A stretch of 64,000 nucleotides of DNA from Hyaloperonospora brassicae. Its lineage: Eukaryota > Oomycota > Peronosporomycetes > Peronosporales > Peronosporaceae. Below are positions 54,738-64,000 of this stretch, in pieces. The notes beneath the pieces are model-generated. The model was not told the origin of the DNA, did no database searches, and worked only from the letters and a program-made list of their open reading frames with translations. The stretch's first letter is position 1; every line of letters begins with the position of its first letter. The translations under genes were made by a program, and so were the position numbers. The DNA lies in NCBI GenBank assembly GCA_947650285.1, contig CANTFL010000873.1:1-64000 (forward strand). The letters run 5' to 3'.

Positions 54738-56261
54738 GTCAGGACAGGATAAACGAGTGAACGCAGTATATTAAGATGCACACGTGGATATGCGTTCGAC
54801 CCACCCACGTGCTCCGAATCAGTGAGTGGGTGCGTGAGCGAGTGGCTCTCGATGCACCGGACGCTCCTGATCGCAATGCTGCGAGCTCAGCTAAGAGAAG
54901 TATGCACAAGATCTTTGGGCCGGCAACGTTGCATAGCGCCTGGTCCTATCAGTCGATGCTTTGCTTCCCTTCGACACTATACGAAGCTTTGCTTACAACT
55001 TTCGAAGAAGTCACTGAGTTGTCGTAGTCTTCAGAGGAATCGCAAATCGAGATCGTTCTTCCATGGCCGATGATACTGTGCAGCGTCCACAGCTTTTCTT
55101 CGGCTGACACGTACTATCGAAACATCGCAAGGACCGTAGAGTACACTTTCTGGTCACTCCATCTCATTTGAAAAGCAAGCGCGTCTTGGAGACGCTAGTG
55201 CTTTACTGGTACATCAGGGATCTCCGTCATGTTTATCTGAGCGTGTAAAGCAGTAAGGCAGCAGCAAGTCACAAAGGATGATAGAAACTGCAACCTGTGC
55301 AGCTTCCGACAACGTCAAGTACACCGAGGAAAAGTGTTGTTGCCACGTCTTCGTTTGCCGCTTGGTGATGTACCGCGACGGATGTGAGGTCGCTACTTTT
55401 CATTCTCTTTCTGTGAACGTTTCTCGAGACGTGCGTGTCAGACGCACTGAAGTAAGTATCCAGGATACCTATGCTTCATCAGAACACGTACGCGAGATTC
55501 CGAGAGTGTGGCTTATGCATGTCGAACCTGACCCGATGTCAACCGCAGCAACCAAAAGGAGCATCACCACACCAACAAGTCAGTGACGCCAGAAGACGGC
55601 AGGGATTTAACGACAAGATTGCTCATCGATACATACGGCCGAAGATTGCTTTGCCGCCAGGCTCCTGGACAGGTCTGACTCGTAGAGCACGGTAACTAGT
55701 AAGGTGCGTGTGCGAACCGGCCCCTACTTCAATTCCGTGTAGTTTACGCTTTTGCAACAGTTGTAGTCATGCAGCAGGTTGGCAACCTCTACTCGTACGA
55801 AGCGCTGTGTTACGCTTCGTGGACGACATGAGGCTCGCCAAATGCCAACACTCGGCCTCTTTGTTGAATACAAAACATGGTCGAGCGACCTGTTGCTGAA
55901 ACACTCGGACTCCAACAAAAGTCGCATCACCACATCAGCGACATCTCCGCCACAACGCCTCTATAAATGGTTCGTGGCTGCCACGTTTCGACACGTTTCG
56001 ACTTACGCGCCGTTACACCCCGTCGCTTCTTGCTGATGAACGCGCCACAACAACGCAACTGCTGACGTGTGTACGTATACCCACTATGCCAACAGCCTCT
56101 CTGTTCAGTTCCCGTGCGACTCGGCACCGTCTCGTCCCACACAACTCCTCCACAACATCCACCAAAGAACACAGGAAACGTCCTCAGCGCTCGAATCTTT
56201 CCACCTGTTGGCCCTCTACTCGCAATCTCCGCAACCCCACAGCAAATCGCTTCTCCATTCC
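54738..56261. other. Spacer, no supported gene
   Basis: About 1.5 kb between the C2orf69-like and MsrA genes. A 102-codon Cys/Val-rich frame at 55278-55586 has an ATG but no recognisable family. Nothing else is supported. Confidence 0.5.
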
Positions 56262-56879
56262 ATGTTCCGCCGTTGCTGCCTCACCCGTTCGTCCCTCACA
56301 ACGTCTCGTCGTCATCGCGTCTCCTTTCAGCTCCTAACACGCGCATCGGTCATGACGGACACGACCTCTGACGCGGCTCTTCCTGCACACCACGTGGCCA
56401 CGTTTGCTGCCGGCTGTTTCTGGGGCGTCCAGCTGGCGTTCGATCGCGTGCCGGGGGTCCTCGAGACATCGGTGGGCTACGCGCAGGGGAACGTCCCCAA
56501 CCCCACGTACGCGCAGGTGTGTTCGGACGCGACACAACACGCGGAAGCAGTGCGGATCGTCTACGACGAGCGCCAGTTGTCCTACGACACTCTTTTGACG
56601 ACGTTCTGGTCGATCCACGACCCCACGACGCTCAATCGCCAGAAAAACGACTGGGGCACTCACTACCGCTCGGGCATTTACTACCACTCGGACGACCAAC
56701 GACAGGCGGCGCTGGCGTCGAAAGAAGCCCAGCAGAAGACGCTGGCGAAGCCCATTGTGACGGAGATTGCGCCTGCCGCGCGCTTTTGGCCCGCCGAGTC
56801 GTACCACCAAAAGTACCTCGAGAAAGGCGGTCAGTGCGCCGATAAGGGCTGCAACACGCGGATTCGGTGCTACGGCTGA
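56262..56879 (+). CDS. msrA: Peptide methionine sulfoxide reductase A
   Basis: 205 residues from ATG 56262, or 175 from ATG 56352 ([10 protein letters not shown]). The enzyme reduces methionine-S-sulfoxide in proteins using thioredoxin. The catalytic signature GCFWG is complete (Cys52 in the longer form). Other family landmarks: [28 protein letters not shown] and [12 protein letters not shown]. Extra cysteines near the C-terminus ([14 protein letters not shown]) fit resolving cysteines. The extra 30 residues of the longer form are Arg/Ser-rich without acids ([19 protein letters not shown]), as in a mitochondrial presequence, so alternative starts could give two locations; that is inference. 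An open frame extends further upstream but looks non-coding. Convergent with the C3orf33-like gene. Confidence 0.95.
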   Translation: MFRRCCLTRSSLTTSRRHRVSFQLLTRASVMTDTTSDAALPAHHVATFAAGCFWGVQLAFDRVPGVLETSVGYAQGNVPNPTYAQVCSDATQHAEAVRIVYDERQLSYDTLLTTFWSIHDPTTLNRQKNDWGTHYRSGIYYHSDDQRQAALASKEAQQKTLAKPIVTEIAPAARFWPAESYHQKYLEKGGQCADKGCNTRIRCYG

Positions 56880-56957
56880 GAACGCGGCACAAGGCGACAG
56901 TAGCACTGCAGACGATCGCTGATTGCTTCCTGTTCTCTGCTTCAGCTCCAGCTGCTA

Positions 56958-57010
56958 CTGGCGACACGACGGCAACTGGCGACACGACGGCAACTGGCGA
57001 CACGACTGGT
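56958..57010. repeat. 18-base tandem repeat between convergent genes
   Basis: Three copies of 'ctggcgacacgacggcaa', the last incomplete, in the 170-base gap between the stops of msrA (+) and the C3orf33-like gene (-). Confidence 0.9.
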
Positions 57011-57049
57011 ACTGGTATAGCTGAAGTTGCTGCGTGTGTTTTCTCTTTT

Positions 57050-58296
57050 TCAATATCGAATGCGGTCGACGACCTTTTGGAGCCCTTTGAGCGCTGTTCG
57101 TTTCGCAGTGGACACGACGCGGTCTGTGAGTTTGTCTTGTCGCCAGTCGGTCCAAATGCCGTACTGCATGACTTGAGCACGTTTCTGAGCCGCCTTGAGG
57201 TTCCGCAGGCGCTTGGTCAGGTCGGCCACATTTCCACTGCTTTGCACCACATAAACACTCGTGAGCGGATCAGTAGTGTAGTCCATTGCCGACAAACCAA
57301 TTCGACTCGTCGTCACTCTGCTTCACGTACGATCCGTTGTCGTAGTGCTCGAGATGCTCGGGAATGCACTCTGCGTACCCACGAGCCACGAGCTCTTGAG
57401 CCACGTCTTGTCTCAGTGGGAACTACATGTGTTTGTCGAGTCACGACATACCAGGACCTTCGTGAGCCCAGTTCTGCCAAACACAACGAACTCGACCGTC
57501 GAACGAACCCGTCTTTGTGCAATGTTACAGACCGCAACGCTCCCGTACTCGCTGCTTTCCACGTGGCTTCTTCTACATGAGATCACTCCACAGTCGTCAC
57601 AAAACAGCTCTAGGAATCACAGCATCGCACTGTATAGACCACAAAACGAAACTCGACAACAACACCTCACCGTTGTAACAATTGGATCGTCAGGTACCGA
57701 TGCGACGCCACGAGAGTCGCGTCGATCCACTCGTTTGAGCGTTTGTCAACGCGCACGCCAAATGGTCGAACCGCAATCAAGTCACTTCTTTGCTGCTTCG
57801 TCTGCTGCTTTTTGGCGATTGCCATCTGCAGTACACTGGAGGGATCACCTGCCGCATCTCGTAGCATCGTGCACCGCACGAACGGTACGTGGCACACGTA
57901 CAAGACATTGGGATCACTTTGGGACTGCGCAATCATTCGCACGCGGAGCTTTTTCCGCCGCGCAAAGTGCCACAATGGAATGTCTTCCACCCGTTTGAAC
58001 CTACTGAAGAGACCGCTGAGGTGGAGCGATACCGCGACCGAAGTGGCGATCGCGACAAAGAGACCCGTGCGAAACAGTGCCAAGTGCGAGTCGATCGTCT
58101 GTTGCGTGCGAGCCACAAACCGACCGACTGGTTGTCGCCACCCGCTATGATTGTTAATGATACTGTGGTCATTGATGCCGTCGGTGTGAGTAGATGGGGT
58201 ACCGTGACAAGTCGAAGCGATTGACGGATCGCATGTGTCGGACGAGCCGTCTGTGAGGTCGGTCTCTTGGGTTGTTGGACCAGGCGAGTAGGGCAT
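57050..58296 (-). CDS. C3orf33/SNase-like membrane protein, four exons
   Basis: Minus-strand model: 58296-57671, 57572-57483, 57411-57298 and 57239-57050, joined to about 339 residues. Introns are 98, 71 and 58 bases, all GT-AG; the last acceptor is uncertain (40 or 61 bases also keep frame). Exon 1 has a polar N-terminus, one membrane segment (FVAIATSVAVSLHLSGLF, about residues 78-95), then FKRVEDIPLWHFARRKKL, recalling the start of the nuclease-like part of human C3orf33. Later exons supply EYGSVAVCNIAQ, DVAQELVARGYAECI and a helical C-terminus RLRNLKAAQKRAQVMQYGIW, again parallel to C3orf33. The SNase-like fold is predicted for that family; nuclease activity is not shown and I see no clear catalytic residues. 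Probable location is the mitochondrial membrane, by inference. Confidence 0.68.
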
Positions 58297-59440
58297 GATA
58301 ATTGGTATTTGGGATACGAATTAGGGGATCCGTTGATTGTAGGAGTTTGCGAGGCTGGTTTCGCACTTTAGTGACGTTGCGACTGCGGGTTGTAGAGAGA
58401 GAGAGAGAGAGAAGAAAAAGGAGACGTGAGAAAACGACGATACAAGAGCACGGTTTGCGTGGCTCAGCATTCAGTCGCAAAGTGGTGATGACAAAGTGTG
58501 CTCGAGGACGAAAGCGAAGGATGAACGAGTGGATCTGAGAGGTTTTGTAGAGTACAGATTTGGACCAAAAGAGGTCGCAAAAGCAGTGTTGGTCCCAGGT
58601 ACCGAGATATTGTATTGATAAAAGCCGTCAAACTCGTACAAAATTGCTGGGCAACGGAATAGTGATGTGACTTGTTTGTTTATCTATTTATCATCACTCG
58701 GCCCTTGCAAGCAGTTTTGCTGCCGCGCAACAAATGTACACTCATGAGCATCGCAATGTGATGATGAGCTTTGCCTGCGGAGGGTAATTACGTCGAGTAA
58801 CTTACTGCGTTACCAGATACACGGGTGGCCGAGTAGCTGCTGAACACTTTTCATAAGTCACGTATCACGTTGCAATAGCTCGTGGACGTTAGTAATCCAA
58901 ACGTCTTCGATCGGATCCCTTAGCCGAAAGTCGACCAACTTTGATGACGTAATGCAACGTGAAGTGGCTGGAATTGCACATGTTCTACACAGACTTCCGC
59001 GCACGTGTATATCTGCGTACAGTTTAGTATTATTTTTTTCACGTCTCCGACTGCAACGTGGAATATCACTAAAGGAGTGATAAAAGGCAGCACTGTCAAA
59101 AGAGACAACAGCGTCCGGAGCCCAGACCCCGAACGAGTCGAAAAGCTGCTCGTGGGTATACCTATCAGATAGTCTATCGATAGAGATACAGGCTTTTGCT
59201 CGTGTTATTAGTATTGACACAAGCAGTTCTACGCATGTTTCCATGGACGGAACTAATGGACGACGTTCCAAACAATAATTGGATGCTGCAACTCGTGCGC
59301 ACCACATCGTGCGTGGGGCCATATCTATCAACAAGCAATAAACAAGACGGTGACAGATTGGGCACTTGGGATCATCGTATCCATTATAGCTACGCCTTGC
59401 AAGCGCAATCACATCAAGTCGTCTCTAGCAAAAGTAAGCT
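58297..59440. other. Spacer, no supported gene
   Basis: A minus-strand frame of 184 codons (58858-59412) opens without an ATG at its outer end and shows no domain; I consider it chance. A short GA run lies at 58398-58412. Confidence 0.5.
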
Positions 59441-61170
59441 CTAGTGAGCTACGGCTGTGGCTCCCTTCTCTTTGGCCGCGTAATGCTTGCGGCTTTCCTC
59501 GAAGTACCCGTTCGGATGGTTGATGAGGACGTCAGGGTCACTGCCGGGATGCGTAGCTTCAAAGTACTTCTTGCAGGCGATCTGGTAGTGATGATTTTCA
59601 GCCAGCGACAGGATCTCGGTCTTGTCTCCTTCCGGCACTCCTTGCAACGCCTTGCGGAGGTGCTCTTGCTCAAAATGACGGAACGGACAGCCGTGATTGT
59701 CGCCGTTTTTTGGCGGATCGCCAGTGATGATGCGCATGCAGTTAGGAGGTGCGTAGTCCTTGCGTTTGCCTTCCTTGCCGTAGTTGTGACGTATGTTGTA
59801 TGCGTACTTCTTGTTGAAGTCATCCACCGACATCTTCTTGCAGAACTCCTGCTTCCAGTAAGCAATGGCGTCATCGAGCTGAAGTCCGATACCTTTCAGA
59901 AACAGCCCATACTGTTGCCGCCCTGCAAACTTCAAATGGTGGTTCAGCTTCAGACCTTTGTGAAGGGACCGCATGCACAGGGGCATCGATGTAGATGCAA
60001 GTGAGTCAATCATGTCGGGTCGAATTGCATTCTCCGAGCCAAAAACAGGCGTCGACGAGTAGTCTGCGTCAATGTGGTGCTTGGCCAAGTTCGTCAACAC
60101 TGGCGCGAGGCGGTCGTCCTTGCTTATCAGCGACCGATTGTACTTGCGAAAAGCGCCCGACAACTCTTTCGAAAGCTAACGCAGCACGAGTATACATACG
60201 TCAGAGTGTCACAACAACTGCCACGCAGAATCGTCAGCAACGCGTGACGTACGTTGGCACGGAAAGCAGCGAACAGAATCGACACGACGTGTTCGAAGGG
60301 CACGTACGCCGTGCCAGCCTCGATGTACACTCGTCGAGTGCCAACCAGGTCCAATGCCTCTGTGAAAGGGACCTTGAAGTACGATGGCAGAGGTTGACCG
60401 CGGACCTTCGGATCATTAGCATCTCGCACGGCCTTTAGCTTGCTCAACTTGGCTTCAATCTCCTTTATCGTCGCCTACGTCCATTGGATGCACACATGTT
60501 GTCAATAAATATAAGTTCACAGTCACTCCATCGAAAAGGAATGAAGCAAAAAGCATTTCAAAACAAAGAAGTAGAGAAAAGCAGATGTACAAAGCAGAGT
60601 TCTGTGCCCGACCTCTTCGTACGACAGACCGTTCTGCTTCATAAACAGAATCTTTTCGTCTCTCGTCAATTTGTCCAGACGATACCTGCCACAACATGGC
60701 CACCAGAGCACAGCACAACGTACGTGCACACATCCCATTGGTTTTCTTGCACTCCATTGTATAAAAAGCTCTTTTTTTCGACGACCCCCGTACCGGAATA
60801 ACGTACTCTCCTGCGTCAGGAACCACCGACGCAGCTCTTCGGTCTGGCAGAACGCCATGCGCAGAAAAAAGTGCGACAGCACGTCTTTCACTGTATCGTC
60901 TTCCGTCTGCCCAGCGCGTCGAGACGCAGCTGCGCGCAGCGGCAGGTGCTTGTTCAGCGTCTTGTCCAGTCGCCCCTCGCGGTCTTTCATCTGCACGCTG
61001 CGCAGTCGGTAGTTCTCGACGGCCTTCAGCACGTGCAGCCGGTCAATGGCAAACTCTTCGAACTGCTCAAGCGACACTTCGACCCGCGGCGCCTCGTTGT
61101 AGAGCGACAGCATGGACAGCCCATGACGCGCGACGTGCTCGCGCCGGCGACTGAGACTCACGTTCTGCAT
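59441..61170 (-). CDS. PRIM2: DNA primase large subunit, four exons
   Basis: Exons on the minus strand: 61170-60794, 60685-60613, 60474-60253 and 60175-59441. Introns are 108, 138 and 77 bases, all GT-AG and frame-consistent, giving 468 residues. With PRIM1 and DNA polymerase alpha it makes RNA-DNA primers for replication in the nucleus. The N-terminal domain is readable from SMLSLYNEAP through FCQTEELRRWFLTQE and VYIEAGTAYVPFEHVVSIL. The C-terminal iron-sulfur domain has all four cluster cysteines in family context: MPLCMRSLHK (Cys291), PPNCMRI (Cys370), NHGCPFRHF (Cys387) and QIACKKYFE (Cys425), plus the primer-contact run NIRHNYGKEGKRKDY. It ends soon after the cluster domain, lacking the longer tail of the human protein. 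Confidence 0.96.
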
Positions 61171-63383
<2,213 letters not shown>

Positions 63384-63455
63384 ACAGGGCGCACAATTCT
63401 TTTCGCCTCGTGACGCACACGTAAACGCGCGAACCAAAGAGCCACTTTCTGTGTC

Positions 63456-64000
63456 ATGCGTGCGGCCTATTGGGTCGCGCTGGTCGTTGCTGCGCTGGCC
63501 ACGTCCGTTGATGTCGTCGAAGCAGATGCGCCAGTCACAGCGTCAACAGGTGCCGACCCGCAGCAGGTGAAGGACCAGCAGACGCACGCCGACGCGGAGA
63601 TCGTACTTAAGCTGGAACACGAGGTCCAGACGCTCACGCAGACGCTCGAGACGCTCGAGACGGGCGCTGTCAAGGAGAAGCAAGCGCTCGAGAAGGTCAA
63701 GATCGAGCTGAAGACGGCCAGGGGCGAGCTCGAGGCCGCACATGAGCGCGTTGTTGCGCAGGAAGAGCATGTCACTAAACTGAGGGAGACGCTCGCGACC
63801 GAACGCGCGCGTTTTACGGCCGAACTCGAGGCTGCGCAGCTGAAAGTTGCAGACGAGACGGACAAAGTGCAGCAGCTGGAAAAGACGAACGCGCTTTTGA
63901 AAACGCAGAACAAGGCAATGGGGCAGGAACTGGGGGTAGCCAAGACTGCAGAGCTCACGATGATGGCGTTGCTGTCGTCGTACTACGACGGCGCGCGGGT
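63456..64000 (+). CDS. Secreted or ER coiled-coil protein, 3' end beyond window
   Basis: An ATG at 63456 opens a frame that stays open for 181 codons to the window edge, so the gene is incomplete. Residues 1-22 form a clear signal peptide (MRAAYWVALVVAALATSVDV) with cleavage likely after VVEA. From about residue 45 the protein is an uninterrupted heptad-rich coiled coil (LEHEVQTLTQTLETLETG, LKTARGELEAAHERVVAQ, then QQLEKTNALLKTQ). The family is not recognised; a structural or membrane-tethered secretory-pathway protein is possible, depending on the missing C-terminus. G+C-rich codon use and intact frame support a real gene. The minus-strand frame over the same stretch is a shadow. Confidence 0.72.
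   Translation, partial: MRAAYWVALVVAALATSVDVVEADAPVTASTGADPQQVKDQQTHADAEIVLKLEHEVQTLTQTLETLETGAVKEKQALEKVKIELKTARGELEAAHERVVAQEEHVTKLRETLATERARFTAELEAAQLKVADETDKVQQLEKTNALLKTQNKAMGQELGVAKTAELTMMALLSSYYDGAR

Noticed and set aside
57430..57482. 29-base intron in the C3orf33-like gene
   Set aside because: A 71-base intron with donor GTTTGG and acceptor at 57412 keeps frame, gives a better family match, and fits the intron sizes seen elsewhere in the window.
58858..59412. Minus-strand frame of 184 codons
   Set aside because: No ATG at its outer end, no domain, no supporting neighbours; composition looks random.
63467..63958. Minus-strand Ser/Cys-rich frame at the right edge
   Set aside because: Exact shadow of the signal-peptide coiled-coil gene on the plus strand.

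Overview
The window looks like nuclear DNA from a plant-pathogenic oomycete (Peronosporaceae: a downy mildew or a Phytophthora relative). The reasons are a candidate secreted RXLR-type effector with a degenerate motif, an oomycete-style 'WRKY19-like' protein built from Cys/His GGG repeats, Ty3/gypsy (chromodomain) and Ty1/copia retrotransposons, compact GT-AG introns of mostly about 60-140 bases, and ordinary eukaryotic housekeeping genes. The species cannot be fixed from the sequence alone.

The left half (1-30 kb) is repeat-rich and gene-poor. From 1 to 2.2 kb there are decayed repeats, including a 150-base direct duplication. A lone candidate effector gene follows at 2.2-3.2 kb. At 3.9-5.27 kb there is a complete Mutator-like non-autonomous DNA transposon with a perfect 9-base target duplication. 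From 5.3 to 14.3 kb the DNA is relatively A+T-rich, without a convincing gene, and holds one inverted LTR copy. From 14.35 to 22.05 kb there is a badly decayed gypsy chromovirus whose two LTRs do not match each other. From 23.96 to 29.05 kb lies a young copia element (LTRs differ at 5 of 219 sites, target duplication CCGAC) inserted into a repeat whose other copy sits near 1.2-1.7 kb.

The right half (31-64 kb) carries real genes, separated by long spacers with microsatellites: a putative nuclear Cys/His protein (-), a CENP-B/Tc5-type DNA-binding protein (-), a GET2/CAML-like receptor (+), mitochondrial glycine decarboxylase P-protein (+), a WRKY19-like Cys/His-repeat protein (+), a CCT-motif-like protein (+), a seven-exon C2orf69 homologue (+), methionine sulfoxide reductase A (+), a four-exon C3orf33/SNase-like membrane protein (-), the DNA primase large subunit PRIM2 (-, four exons) and the 5' part of a secreted coiled-coil protein (+, cut by the window end, just downstream of a 103-base TC tract).

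Several of these products (GLDC, probably MsrA, the C2orf69-like and C3orf33-like proteins) are mitochondrial or have mitochondrial relatives. I see no sign of co-regulation, so I treat the grouping as a note rather than a system. The most unusual signals are the antisense open frames in the 3' part of the gypsy element, the mismatched gypsy LTRs, the anticodon-type primer-binding site of the copia element, and possibly very short introns in the GET2-like gene and one or two neighbours.
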